From JBLZUR01 sp048565625 (GTDB taxonomy: Bacteria; Pseudomonadota; Alphaproteobacteria; Sphingomonadales; Sphingomonadaceae): a stretch of DNA of 64,000 bases. A program made the translations under genes and the position numbers. Positions 8,319 through 16,952 of this stretch are shown here, in pieces. The notes beneath the pieces were generated by a model. It was not told the origin of the DNA and did no database searches. It saw only the letters and a list, made by a program, of their open reading frames with translations. How positions within the stretch are numbered: position 1 is the first letter of the stretch; each line of letters starts with the position of its first letter. The stretch is taken from NCBI RefSeq assembly GCF_048565625.1, contig NZ_JBLZUR010000002.1, positions 2,604,001-2,668,000 on the forward strand, given 5' to 3'.

Positions 8319-10004
8319 CTACGCCGCGCTCTGCTGCTCCGCCAGCCGGGCGAGCGCGATCTCCTTCAGAACATTCTTCTGAACCTTGCCGGTGCTCGTC
8401 TTGGGCAACTCCGCCTCCGCGATGAACCACACGTCGCGCGGCAATTTGTAGCCCGCAACCTGCGGCTTCAGCCAGGCGACCAGCTGCTCCGCGGAGATGT
8501 CCGCTCCCTCCGCCCGCACCACCCAGGCGCAACCGCATTCGCCCCAGCGGTCATCGGGCATTCCGATAAAGAACGCCTGCGCGACCGACGGGTGCCTGGT
8601 CACGAGCTGCTCCAGCTCCTTCGGCGACACCAGCTCGCCCTTGCTCTTGTAAAGCTCCTTCGAACGTCCCGTCAGATAGAGGTTGCCGTCCGGGCGGAAG
8701 CGGCCGAGGTCGCCGGTCTTCAGCCAGCCGCCGGGAAGGAACAACTTAGCGGTCTGCTCCGGCCGCCTGAAGTAGCCTAGACTGTTCATCGGTCCGCGCG
8801 TGCACAGTTCCCCGGACGCGCCATGCGGCAGATCCTCGCCTGTCTCCGGATCGATCGTCTTGAATTCGCAGATGCGGCCGTCCTGCTCGGCTATTCCGGC
8901 CACGCCCGCCATCACGATGCACCCCTGCGTTTCTGCAACCACATCGATCGGATCGCCTGGCTGGGTGCAGACGATCGTGGCAGTCGCCTCCGTCTGGCCA
9001 TAGCTGGTGAATATCTCCTCGCAACCGAAGGTCTTCTGAATGTCGCGCCACACCCAGCTGGGCGTCGGCGCGGCGGCGCTGTGCACCGCGGAAAGCGAGG
9101 TGAGGTCGTAGGACTGGACTTTGGCGCGTTCCATCATCGCGATCGTCATCGTGGGCACGCCCATCAGATAGGTTGCGCGGTGACGCTCGGTCGCGGTCAG
9201 CAGGGCATGGGCGTCGAACCGCAGCAGCGGCACGATCGACCCGCCCACCACCATCCCGGACAACAGCCCGACGACCAGCCCAAAGCCGTGGTACAACGGC
9301 AGAGAAAAGACGGCGCGGCGTCCCTCATGAAAGGCCTGATGATAGGCGCCCGCATAGGCTGCGCGCAGAAGATTGTCGTGCGTCTGCATCACGGCTTTAG
9401 GCGCGCCGGTCGTCCCCGAGGTGAACATGATCACCGCGGGCGTGTCCGGATCGGCGCGTGACGCGGGCGGCGCGCCTTCAGGAAGGCCGTCGAGGAAAGC
9501 CTGTGGATCCTCGTGATCGTAGACAAGGCCGCCGCGCAGTTCCGGCAGCCCCGAGTAATCGCCCGTCCGCCATCCGGGAATGTGCTCGTCCAGCTCGCGA
9601 TCGTACTGGCGCGAGCCGAAGCGTGCCATGCTGATCAGAAGGCCGCAGCCCGCCTCTCCAATGACATATTCCAGCTCCTTCGGGCCGTAGAGGGTATTGA
9701 TCGCGACCGCCGCGGCACCCGCCCGCCACACCGCGAACATGAGGGAGACGGTGATCGGGTAATTGGCGAGCAGCACGCCCACACGGTCACCCGGCTGAAC
9801 ACCCAGGGCCGCGAGCGCACCAGCGAAACGCTCGCTCTGCGCATGAACGACCGCGTAATCCAGCGTCTCGTTATCCGTGATGACGAGTGGGCTGTCCGCG
9901 AAGTCAGCCTGAACCCGGGCGAGATACTGGTCGAGGGACATCTTCTGCCACGACGGATGACGGCGCGCGATCGCCTCGCGACGTTCAGTGATCGAACTGG
10001 TCAC
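8319..10004 (-). CDS. AMP-forming acyl/aryl-CoA ligase (benzoate-CoA ligase-like)
   Basis: A 561-residue adenylate-forming ligase that should activate a carboxylic acid with ATP and CoA. The P-loop-like motif TSGTTGAPK is at residues 195-203, followed by SYGQTEA, the hinge TGDLGRFRPDG and the C-terminal catalytic lysine in KTSTGKVQK. The frame is open up to 10064, but that would put the operator at 10022-10039 inside the gene. The GTG at 10004, with AGAGGA about 10 bases upstream, is therefore the likelier start. It heads an operon with ribB. Probable role: CoA activation of the acid released when the lactone is opened; substrate inferred only from context. Confidence 0.9.
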   Translation of the reverse strand: MTSSITERREAIARRHPSWQKMSLDQYLARVQADFADSPLVITDNETLDYAVVHAQSERFAGALAALGVQPGDRVGVLLANYPITVSLMFAVWRAGAAAVAINTLYGPKELEYVIGEAGCGLLISMARFGSRQYDRELDEHIPGWRTGDYSGLPELRGGLVYDHEDPQAFLDGLPEGAPPASRADPDTPAVIMFTSGTTGAPKAVMQTHDNLLRAAYAGAYHQAFHEGRRAVFSLPLYHGFGLVVGLLSGMVVGGSIVPLLRFDAHALLTATERHRATYLMGVPTMTIAMMERAKVQSYDLTSLSAVHSAAAPTPSWVWRDIQKTFGCEEIFTSYGQTEATATIVCTQPGDPIDVVAETQGCIVMAGVAGIAEQDGRICEFKTIDPETGEDLPHGASGELCTRGPMNSLGYFRRPEQTAKLFLPGGWLKTGDLGRFRPDGNLYLTGRSKELYKSKGELVSPKELEQLVTRHPSVAQAFFIGMPDDRWGECGCAWVVRAEGADISAEQLVAWLKPQVAGYKLPRDVWFIAEAELPKTSTGKVQKNVLKEIALARLAEQQSAA

Positions 10005-10021
10005 CGGTTCAACATTCCTCT

Positions 10022-10039
10022 GCCTAATCACGATTAACG
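10022..10039. promoter_or_regulatory. operator-like palindrome (site 4), CoA ligase-ribB promoter
   Basis: GCCTAA TCACGA TTAACG has a perfect left half and a weak right half. It ends 18 bp before the ligase start codon, a position where a repressor would block transcription. Confidence 0.5.
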
Positions 10040-10237
10040 TGACTTCGGGACGTTTCGGCGTCAAGGCGAAACTGCGGCGACCGGTTCAGGCGGACCGCCA
10101 CAGAGTTGCCGGAAGCGACGTTCAACAGTGTAAGCGACTGACAAACATGGGCCGGCAAGCGGCATGGACTCGTCTGCGGCGAGCGCAAGAATGCGATCAT
10201 GCGAACCCTGGACATCCATCTTAGCTCTTGCAGTCTC

Positions 10238-10255
10238 GCCTAACCGTAGTTAGGT
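10238..10255. promoter_or_regulatory. operator palindrome (site 5), upstream of first LLM monooxygenase
   Basis: GCCTAA CCGTAG TTAGGT differs from the perfect palindrome at one end base only. It lies 34 bp before the start codon at 10289 and controls, by position, the LLM-crotonase-lactonase-TetR operon. Confidence 0.62.
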
Positions 10256-10288
10256 TCGACGCTACGAACTTGCGAATGGGAGACGATC

Positions 10289-11401
10289 ATGGATGTTGGC
10301 TTGGGTCTCACGTTTCAGAACCTGCACGATCGAGTCAGCGACATAGACGTCTTCCGGCACGAGCTGTCCCTGGCGGCGAAGGCCGAAGACATGGGCTTCG
10401 ATTCCGTCTGGACGCCGGAACATCACTTCACCGGCTACATGATGACGCCGAACGTCCCGCAGTTCCTCTCCTGGGTCGCGGCCAAGACGAAGCGGATCAA
10501 GCTCGGCACGACGGTGACGGTGCTCCCCTGGCAGAACCCGGTTCGCATCGCGGAGAGCTTCCTCCTGCTTGATCAGCTTTCCGAAGGCCGCGCGATCCTG
10601 GGCATCGGCCGTGGCCTCGGCAAGGAAGAGTTCGACGGCTTTCAGGTCCCGATGCGGGAGGCGCGCAAGCGCTTCCGCGAATATGCCGAAGCGCTGCTGG
10701 ATGCGCTGGAGACCGGCGTGATGGAATATGAGGGCGAGTATCTGAAGCAGCCGCGCGTCGAGCTGCGCCCCCGCCCCTATTCCAGCTATCGCGGCCGCGT
10801 CTTCGCCTCCGCCGTGTCGCCGGAGTCGGTCAAGCTGATGGCCAATCTAGACGTCGGTCTGATGATCATCGCGCAGAAGCCGTGGGATCGTGTTGCCGAG
10901 GATGTCGCCAGCTACCGCGACCGCTTCTTCGCGATGCAGGGTCGCCCAGCACCGAAGCCGGTCGTCGTCGCGTTCGTCGCGGTGAACGAGGATCAGGAGA
11001 GGGCGCGCGAGATGCGCGACAAGTATCTCGTCGAATACGCCCGCTCGACCTCGTCCTTCTACCAGTTCGGCAACAAGGAATTCGAGACCATAGAGGGCTA
11101 CGAATATTACGGCGCCCTTGCTAACAGCGTCGAGAAGCACGGCATCGAGAAGTTCAACAACTTCCTCGCTGACCTGCAGATCTGGGGTCGCCCGGAGGAG
11201 GTGCTCGAAAAGCTCAAGGCGATGGTCGAGCGTTTCGACGTCGGCAGCTTCATCATCTACACCCAGTTCGGCGATATGCCGTTCGAGGTTGGGCAGCAGA
11301 ACTATGAGACGTTCGCCCGCACCGTTCTCCCCCACCTCAAGGACATCGACGTGTCAGCCCCGGCCCTCGCCCCTCAGCAGCTGCAAGCCGCAGTCGCCTG
11401 A
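10289..11401 (+). CDS. luciferase-like (LLM) flavin-dependent monooxygenase 1
   Basis: A 370-residue TIM-barrel flavin monooxygenase of the bacterial luciferase superfamily. Such enzymes take reduced FMN from a separate reductase. Visible family features are EDMGFDSVWTPEHHF, TKRIKLGTTVTVLPW, the SEGRAILGIGRG phosphate-binding segment and a C-terminal GDMPFEV. Start is ATG with a GGGAGA site. It opens a four-gene operon (crotonase, lactonase, TetR). In camphor degraders, LLM enzymes act as type II Baeyer-Villiger monooxygenases; that function, followed by the lactonase two genes later, is a reasonable inference here, but other oxygenations are possible. Confidence 0.88.
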   Translation: MDVGLGLTFQNLHDRVSDIDVFRHELSLAAKAEDMGFDSVWTPEHHFTGYMMTPNVPQFLSWVAAKTKRIKLGTTVTVLPWQNPVRIAESFLLLDQLSEGRAILGIGRGLGKEEFDGFQVPMREARKRFREYAEALLDALETGVMEYEGEYLKQPRVELRPRPYSSYRGRVFASAVSPESVKLMANLDVGLMIIAQKPWDRVAEDVASYRDRFFAMQGRPAPKPVVVAFVAVNEDQERAREMRDKYLVEYARSTSSFYQFGNKEFETIEGYEYYGALANSVEKHGIEKFNNFLADLQIWGRPEEVLEKLKAMVERFDVGSFIIYTQFGDMPFEVGQQNYETFARTVLPHLKDIDVSAPALAPQQLQAAVA

Positions 11402-11470
11402 ACGGTTTCGATTGCTTCGCGCGTGGGCGGCACGAAGAATGCCGCCGCGCATGGCCGGGCGAGGATGAGA

Positions 11471-12322
11471 ATGGCAGAAGACGAGTCGCAGGTATTGTCC
11501 GAGATCCGGGACGGCATCGCCTGGATCACGCTCAACCGGCCGGAAAAGCGGAACGCGTTGAGCGAGCCGATGCAGGAGCGGCTGAACACGCTCCTCTGGG
11601 AAGCCGACGAGGATAACCGCGTCCATGCGGTCGTCCTCCGTGCGGCCGGTCCGGACTTCTGTTCGGGTTATGACCTCCAGAAGTACGACCAGCCGGTCCC
11701 CGGACAGGTCGACAACCGGCGCGGCCGGGCGAAGTTCGACGACGACAGCTGGCATCAGGAAAAGGCGCAGCGCCTTCGCATGGTGCTGTTCGACATGCAC
11801 AAGCCGGTCATCGCGCAGGTGCACGGCCGCTGCCTGGCGGGCGGCACCGATCTCGCCCTCCTCTGTGACATGGTGATCTGTTCCGAGGACGCGCTGTTCG
11901 GCTTTCCCCCGGCGCGTTCGCAGGGATCACTTCCCAGTCACATGTGGCTGTACCTGACCGGCCCGCAATGGGCGAAGCGCCTGCTTCTGACCGGCGACTC
12001 CATTCGCGGCGACGATGCGGCGCGTCTCGGTCTGGCGCTGAAGGCCGTGCCGGCGGACGAGCTCGATTCCGAGGTGGGCCATCTGGCGGCGCGGCTCGCC
12101 CTGATCGACCCCGATCTGCTGAGCGCGAACAAGCGGATCGTGAACCTCGGCCTCGAACTGATGGGCGCCCGAACGTTGCAGCGCATGGCGGCTGAGATGG
12201 ACGCGCGCGGGCACCTAGCGGCCAGCCGCACCCGCTTTAACGAAACGGTGCGGACGGAAGGCCTCAAGGAAGCCGTCCGCCAGCGTGACGAGCCGTTCGG
12301 CGACTCCGTGGTGAGACTCTAG
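11471..12322 (+). CDS. crotonase-superfamily protein lacking both usual catalytic glutamates
   Basis: A 283-residue enoyl-CoA hydratase/isomerase-like protein. The oxyanion-hole segments are present (FCSGYDL and GRCLAGGTDLALLCD). The two acid-base glutamates of classical hydratases are not: the first position is Asp (GGTDLAL instead of GG-ELAM) and the second is Pro (FGFPP instead of FG-PE). It may catalyse another crotonase reaction, such as decarboxylation, C-C hydrolysis or isomerisation, rather than hydration. Of two ATGs, 11471 is preferred because GAGG lies six bases upstream. Next gene starts 16 bp downstream. Confidence 0.85.
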   Translation: MAEDESQVLSEIRDGIAWITLNRPEKRNALSEPMQERLNTLLWEADEDNRVHAVVLRAAGPDFCSGYDLQKYDQPVPGQVDNRRGRAKFDDDSWHQEKAQRLRMVLFDMHKPVIAQVHGRCLAGGTDLALLCDMVICSEDALFGFPPARSQGSLPSHMWLYLTGPQWAKRLLLTGDSIRGDDAARLGLALKAVPADELDSEVGHLAARLALIDPDLLSANKRIVNLGLELMGARTLQRMAAEMDARGHLAASRTRFNETVRTEGLKEAVRQRDEPFGDSVVRL

Positions 12323-12338
12323 AACAAGATCGGGTGGG

Positions 12339-13274
12339 ATGATGCAGGGTGACGGTTGGCGGTGCCTTTGGGATGCGAAGGCGATCATCGGCGAAAGCAC
12401 GATCTGGGATGACCGTGACGGCTGCATCTACTGGGTCGATATCGAGGCACCGAGCATAAACTGGCTGAACCTCGCCAGTGGCGATCGCGGCACCTGGGTG
12501 CCGCCGATCTGGGTCAGCGCGATCGCGCCACGGGCGAGCGGCGGGTTTATCGGATCGAGTGCGGACGGCTTCGTCCATGTCGATCCGAAGGCGCAAATCT
12601 ACAAGCCGCTGATCCACCCTATCGCCAATCCTAAAATCGCGCGGTTGAACGATGGCGTGACCGATCGCGAGGGGCGTTACTGGTCGGGGTCGTGCGACTC
12701 CAGTCAATGGGATGAGAGCACGACAGCGGAGGACAAGGAAAGCACACTCGGCAACCTCGACGCGCGCAGCACCGGCGAGCTGTACCGCCTCGATGTTGAG
12801 GGCAACGTCAGCAGTCAGGAACAGAACATCGTCACCGCCAACGGCCCGGCTTTCAGCCCCGACGGGCGCACCGCCTATGTTAACGACTCGATGCCGCTAG
12901 TAAGCTGGGTTTACGACGTCTCGGCGGATGGGACGCTCTCGAACCGGCGCGACTTCCTGACGTTCAAGCCGGAGGACGGCTACCCGGACGGCATGGCGGT
13001 CGACACCGAAGGCTGCATCTGGATGGCGTTCTACGAGAGCTGGGTGTTGCGCCGGTTCGCGCCCGACGGGACGCTGCTTGAGGAACGCCGCCTGCCGGTG
13101 CGGCGAGGCCTGCGCCCGGCCTTCGGCGGCAGCGACTATTCCCGCCTGTTCCTCACGACCGGCTCGCAGGGCTTCACCGCCGAGACCTTCGCCAGCCAGC
13201 CTCTTGCCGGCGGATTGTTCGAAATCCTCGATCCGCCCGCACCCGGCGTACCCAACGTCGCTTACGCCGGATAG
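12339..13274 (+). CDS. SMP-30/gluconolactonase-family lactonase
   Basis: A 311-residue six-bladed beta-propeller metalloenzyme. The divalent-metal ligands expected for the family are visible: Glu in IIGEST near the N terminus, Asn in RLNDGV, Asn in TANGPAFSPDG and Asp in PDGMAVD. These enzymes hydrolyse sugar lactones and also other lactones. Located directly after an LLM monooxygenase and a crotonase, it is a good candidate to open the lactone produced by a Baeyer-Villiger step. Two ATGs are adjacent (12339 and 12342). No signal peptide, so cytoplasmic. Confidence 0.88.
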   Translation: MMQGDGWRCLWDAKAIIGESTIWDDRDGCIYWVDIEAPSINWLNLASGDRGTWVPPIWVSAIAPRASGGFIGSSADGFVHVDPKAQIYKPLIHPIANPKIARLNDGVTDREGRYWSGSCDSSQWDESTTAEDKESTLGNLDARSTGELYRLDVEGNVSSQEQNIVTANGPAFSPDGRTAYVNDSMPLVSWVYDVSADGTLSNRRDFLTFKPEDGYPDGMAVDTEGCIWMAFYESWVLRRFAPDGTLLEERRLPVRRGLRPAFGGSDYSRLFLTTGSQGFTAETFASQPLAGGLFEILDPPAPGVPNVAYAG

Positions 13275-13327
13275 GCGACGGCTCGCCGGGGTACTTCCCC
13301 TGTGCGTTGTTCGGGTTAAGAGGCTTC

Positions 13328-13918
13328 ATGGCACATGCAGATAACGGCCGAACGCGCATTCTGGACTCGGCCGCAGCCATCTTGCGGCAGAAGGGGCTGG
13401 CCGGGGCGAAACTGAGCGACATCGCAAAGCGCGCGGGCATGCTGGCACCCAGCATCTACCATCATTTCCCTTCGAAGGATCATCTGGTCGAACAGGTGAT
13501 GATGGACGGCATCTACCACAACAGCCGTTACATCGTAGCGCGGGTGGAAGTGCTCGGGCCCGATGCCCTGCCGCTGGTCCGTCTTCGCGCAGCGATCGTC
13601 GCGCATGTCGAGTTTCTTCTATCTGGGGACGATTACTCGTCGGCCGTCGCCCGCGTATTCGACGACCTGCCCGATGAAATGCGCCTCAGAGTGCTCGCGG
13701 CCTATTCGGCATTCGATAATTACTGGCGCGACCTCATCGTCGCTGCGCAGGGCAGCGGCGACGCCAACCCCGCCCTGAACGCGACGGTCGTTCGGAAATT
13801 GCTGATCGCGATGCTCGATTCCTGCTCCTCCTGGTACAGGCCCGGCAAGCTCGGTCCCGCACAAATCGCCGAACAGGCGGCGAACCTCATCCTTCACGGC
13901 TTCGCCGCCACGCCGTAG
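13328..13918 (+). CDS. TetR-family transcriptional regulator 1
   Basis: A 196-residue repressor-type protein. The N-terminal helix-turn-helix reads LSDIAKRAGMLAPSIYHHF, the classical TetR pattern; the ligand domain is divergent. The ATG at 13328 has AAGAGG upstream and is preferred to an in-frame TTG at 13307. As the last gene of the LLM1 operon, which has a strong palindrome in its promoter, it is the best-placed candidate to bind GCCTAA-N6-TTAGGC sites and regulate itself. That link is inference. Confidence 0.88.
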   Translation: MAHADNGRTRILDSAAAILRQKGLAGAKLSDIAKRAGMLAPSIYHHFPSKDHLVEQVMMDGIYHNSRYIVARVEVLGPDALPLVRLRAAIVAHVEFLLSGDDYSSAVARVFDDLPDEMRLRVLAAYSAFDNYWRDLIVAAQGSGDANPALNATVVRKLLIAMLDSCSSWYRPGKLGPAQIAEQAANLILHGFAATP

Positions 13919-13969
13919 AAGACGGCCTGAGAAGCAGGGCGACGGCGCCTACCGCCGCCCCTTGGTCGA

Positions 13970-15106
13970 TCAGGCGGCAACGGTCTCCGCCACCGGCGCA
14001 GCGCTCGGCAGCTTCACACGCGGCGCAACTTCCTTCGCCAGCAGTTCCAGCGAGTAGAACCACGGCGACGGATCGTCATAGTAGTCGTGCGCTTCCACCT
14101 GCAGCGTACCCCAGCCGCCGCACTGCTCAAACAAGGTGTTAAGCTTGTCCACCACGGTGTCAGGCGATCCGACGACGAACACGTTGTCGACCAGGAACTC
14201 CAGATCGGCATCCTTGGGATCGATGCCTGCGTCCTTGGCGAACCCGTCCATCATACCGAAGCGGTGCCAGATCGGGATCAGGTACTTGTTGAAGCAGTAG
14301 CCGATCGGCCCCTCCATCACGAGGCGCTTCGCCTCGGCATCGGTGTCCGCGCAGAACACCGTCTGCGACACGGCATGGCGCTGACGGTTCGGGGTGAAGC
14401 CCGCCTTGATGTTCGCCTCCGAATAGATCTCCCAATGCCGCTTCAGCGCGTCCAGCCCGGAGAAGATCGAAACGGGCTTGAAGTTCTTCTCGCCCGCCAG
14501 CTTCATCGACGGCGAGTTCATGCTGAACCCGGTGACCGCGAATTCGGGGAATGCGCCGTTCCAGGGGGAGAAGTCGGCAAGCATATGCTGCTCGTCCTCC
14601 TCGGTCACAGCCGGGGTCTCCTCGGGATAGCCGGCGTCCCAGTACTTGCCCTCATAGAAGAACGGCTCGCGCTTCCAGATCTTCTCCATGATGGTGAGCG
14701 ATTCGCGCACCATGTCGTTCAGCATCTGCGGCTCCGCATCCTTGATGCCGTGGATGTAGGACGCCTGCGGATAGGCGCCCGCACCGATCCCCATGAAGTA
14801 GCGCCCCTCCAGGATCTGCGACAGCCAGCCCACCATGATTGCGAGCTTGGCGGGATGCTGGTGCGGCAGGATGTGCGCCATCGGCGCGAACTTGATGCGG
14901 GTCGTCTGCAGGGCGGCGGCCGCCATGATGAGCTCGGGATTGGGGATGTTCTCCCAGATCTGCGAGGCATGTTCGGAGATCATCATCGACGTGAAGCCCG
15001 CCTTGTCGCAGGCCACCGAGTTCTGAACGCCCCATTCAAAGGTCTGACGCGCCGTACGACCGGGCCGCATATAGGGGTGGAAGATGAGGCCGGTTTCCAT
15101 CGCCAT
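13970..15106 (-). CDS. luciferase-like (LLM) flavin-dependent monooxygenase 2
   Basis: A 378-residue second LLM protein, clearly divergent from LLM1. Motifs include DKAGFTSMMISEHAS, TTRIKFAPMAHILP, LEGRYFMGIGAGAYP and a C-terminal SPDTVVDKLN. Start ATG at 15106 has an AAGGAGAG site; the open frame extends nine codons further without support. It is transcribed alone, divergently from a TetR gene, with an operator-like palindrome 67 bp upstream. It needs reduced flavin, probably from the reductase at 5825-6316. Two LLM enzymes may act at different ring-oxidation steps or on different enantiomers, as the paired diketocamphane monooxygenases do; this is analogy only. Confidence 0.87.
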   Translation of the reverse strand: MAMETGLIFHPYMRPGRTARQTFEWGVQNSVACDKAGFTSMMISEHASQIWENIPNPELIMAAAALQTTRIKFAPMAHILPHQHPAKLAIMVGWLSQILEGRYFMGIGAGAYPQASYIHGIKDAEPQMLNDMVRESLTIMEKIWKREPFFYEGKYWDAGYPEETPAVTEEDEQHMLADFSPWNGAFPEFAVTGFSMNSPSMKLAGEKNFKPVSIFSGLDALKRHWEIYSEANIKAGFTPNRQRHAVSQTVFCADTDAEAKRLVMEGPIGYCFNKYLIPIWHRFGMMDGFAKDAGIDPKDADLEFLVDNVFVVGSPDTVVDKLNTLFEQCGGWGTLQVEAHDYYDDPSPWFYSLELLAKEVAPRVKLPSAAPVAETVAA

Positions 15107-15172
15107 CGAAGTCTCTCCTTGCATCCTGATCACCGGCTTTGGCCATCTGACGCGGCAAGGCCCGGCAAGTCG

Positions 15173-15190
15173 CCCGAACGGCGATTAGGC
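15173..15190. promoter_or_regulatory. operator-like palindrome (site 6), upstream of LLM2
   Basis: CCCGAA CGGCGA TTAGGC has a perfect right half and 4 of 6 matches in the left half. It lies 67 bp before the LLM2 start. Confidence 0.42.
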
Positions 15191-15216
15191 AGTCATACGA
15201 CCGTCTGAGTTTAAGT

Positions 15217-15254
15217 CAATTGTAAATTGCGATAGTCTGCATAGCGATGCTGAC
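15217..15254. promoter_or_regulatory. two further palindromes in the LLM2/TetR2 divergent region
   Basis: CAATT-GTA-AATTG at 15217-15229 is a perfect 13-bp palindrome. GTCTGCATAGCGATGCTGAC at 15235-15254 is a near-perfect 20-bp one. Either could be the operator of the adjacent TetR regulator, which starts 100 bp to the right. Confidence 0.4.
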
Positions 15255-15354
15255 AAGGCTTGCTGCGCTGCAAAATACTTTGACCAACCCCGTTTAATCG
15301 CCTCGTCCGCCCCACACGCTGGACACGCCTGTTACAACTGTTTTAGGGTTCTGA

Positions 15355-16029
15355 ATGACGAACGGCATTCTTGACACCGCGGCACCGATCGCCGGTGACC
15401 CAATTGACGGCAAGACACGCCTGATCCTTGCGGGCGAACAGATCTTCGCCAAGAACGGCATCGCTGGCGCATCGATGCGCGAAATCGCGACCAAGGCCGG
15501 TCAGGGCAATCACGCCGCGGTCCAGTACCATTTCGGCTCCCGCGACGGGCTGGTGCGGGCGATCTTCGACTATCGCATGGATCAGATGGAGACCGCGCGC
15601 GGCTCCATGCTCGTCGAGGCGGAGAAGCATGGCCTCCTGAAGGACGCCCGCACCCTGCTGGACGTGATCCTCCTGCCGCAGCTGGACCTTCAGGATGCCG
15701 ACGGCAACCACTCCTATGCGAGCTTCCTCAGCCAGTATCTTCTGCAGAGCCAGTCGCCCGAATTCGGCGATTTCAGCGGATCGGAGCCGCCGCACCTGAC
15801 CCGCGCGCTGCACCTCCTGCGCGAACGTGTGGACTACCTGCCCCGCTATGTGGCCCAGCGGCGGCTGATCAGCGTCAGCTTGATGTTCCTCAACATCCTC
15901 GCCCGCCATCACGGCACGACACGATTGGAGTTGGGTGAAACATTCGGCGAGGCGCTCGATGACACGATGGAGCAGATCGTGACGGTGATGTGCATGCCGG
16001 TTCGGCCACGGAGGCCCCCCACTGCATAG
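15355..16029 (+). CDS. TetR-family transcriptional regulator 2
   Basis: A 224-residue regulator with a clear N-terminal DNA-binding domain (IFAKNGIAGASMREIATKAG, then YHFGSRDGLV). The extended C-terminal region with PRYVAQRRL and LFLNILARHH resembles the larger TetR proteins found beside catabolic genes. Divergent from LLM2 across a 248-bp region holding three palindromes, so regulation of LLM2 and itself is likely. The ligand is unknown. Confidence 0.88.
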   Translation: MTNGILDTAAPIAGDPIDGKTRLILAGEQIFAKNGIAGASMREIATKAGQGNHAAVQYHFGSRDGLVRAIFDYRMDQMETARGSMLVEAEKHGLLKDARTLLDVILLPQLDLQDADGNHSYASFLSQYLLQSQSPEFGDFSGSEPPHLTRALHLLRERVDYLPRYVAQRRLISVSLMFLNILARHHGTTRLELGETFGEALDDTMEQIVTVMCMPVRPRRPPTA

Positions 16030-16044
16030 GCTCGGCTTCTCGGC

Positions 16045-16668
16045 CTATCGCCCTCGATGGAGATGAGCGATCAGCGCGTGAAGCAGAGCCTCGTTGACCG
16101 CCTCGTCGTTCGGATCGGAAGCGGCCGTCATCGACACCGCGCCCACGGCGCTGGTCCAGAGCATGGCCGCCGCCGCGTTGGGCGTCATCGAAAGCAGACC
16201 TTGCTGGCTTAGCTCGGAAAGATCGCGTCTCAGCCGGCGCAGCGTCAGTTGAAGCGCCAGAGGAGGCTTGCCGTCGACGACGTTGCCGATCAGCGCGCGC
16301 GCCATCAGCGGCTCGGCCCGCGCGAAGCGGAGAAGCGCCCGCCAGGCGGCACGAACCGCTTCCAATGGGCCCTCGGCCAGGTTGCCCCGACGGTACGAGG
16401 CCATCACTTCGATAAACGCGGCATTGATCGCGGTGGCGTGCAGCCCTGCGAGATCTCCGAAGTAATGGTAGAGGGTCGGCGCGCGAACCCCTGCCCGGTC
16501 GCAGATAGCCCTCGCCGTCGCGCCCGCCGGACCCAATTCGCTCATCAGGTCGCGCGCCGCGTGGACCAGGCGCTGACGGACATGCGGCGTGTCTGACGGT
16601 TCCCTGGCACGATGCGGATCTGGCGATCTCATGGGCGGCGGATGCTCTATCCGACCACCGTTGTCCAT
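16045..16668 (-). CDS. TetR-family transcriptional regulator 3
   Basis: A 207-residue regulator whose helix-turn-helix is ARAICDRAGVRAPTLYHYFGD at residues about 50-70. It is the last gene of a minus-strand group with three membrane-protein genes, 23 bp after the oxidase subunit IV-like gene. The start is uncertain: ATG at 16668 or 16632, neither with a strong ribosome site. It converges with TetR2 (15-bp gap). It probably controls its own operon through the 17-bp palindrome at 18386-18402. Confidence 0.85.
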   Translation of the reverse strand: MDNGGRIEHPPPMRSPDPHRAREPSDTPHVRQRLVHAARDLMSELGPAGATARAICDRAGVRAPTLYHYFGDLAGLHATAINAAFIEVMASYRRGNLAEGPLEAVRAAWRALLRFARAEPLMARALIGNVVDGKPPLALQLTLRRLRRDLSELSQQGLLSMTPNAAAAMLWTSAVGAVSMTAASDPNDEAVNEALLHALIAHLHRGR

Positions 16669-16691
16669 GCCGGGGCGAGATCAGCCCCGTG

Positions 16692-16952
16692 TTACGCGGC
16701 GGCGACGATAATCGCCATCACAAGGGCACCCGCTGCCAGCCAGCCCTCGAACATCATCCGCCAAGGCCCCGGCGCATCCCGCGCCTCCATATAGTCCAAC
16801 ACGATCCATCGTGCCTTCAACGCGGCGAGCGCGACGACGGCATAGCCCGAGATCGCACCCAGCAGATGCCGCTCGCCAATAAAAACCGAGATGGTCGTCA
16901 GCCCGACCAGACCGATCCAAATCAGGGTGCCACGCGAAAGTTTCATCATCAC
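16692..16952 (-). CDS. small membrane protein, cytochrome c oxidase subunit IV / NorF-like
   Basis: An 86-residue protein with three predicted membrane helices (about 8-25, 32-50, 66-85) and the ERHLLG-x-ISGYAVVALAALKAR pattern seen in bacterial oxidase subunit IV and NorF-like proteins. It overlaps the preceding subunit III-like gene by four bases, a pairing seen with norE-norF. No catalytic oxidase subunit is encoded nearby, so the pair may be an accessory to an oxidase made elsewhere or have another role. Confidence 0.7.
   Translation of the reverse strand: MMMKLSRGTLIWIGLVGLTTISVFIGERHLLGAISGYAVVALAALKARWIVLDYMEARDAPGPWRMMFEGWLAAGALVMAIIVAAA

Noticed and set aside
14087..15208. 373-codon plus-strand frame opposite LLM2
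   Set aside because: Shadow of the LLM gene; no ribosome site or motif, and it overlaps the operator region.
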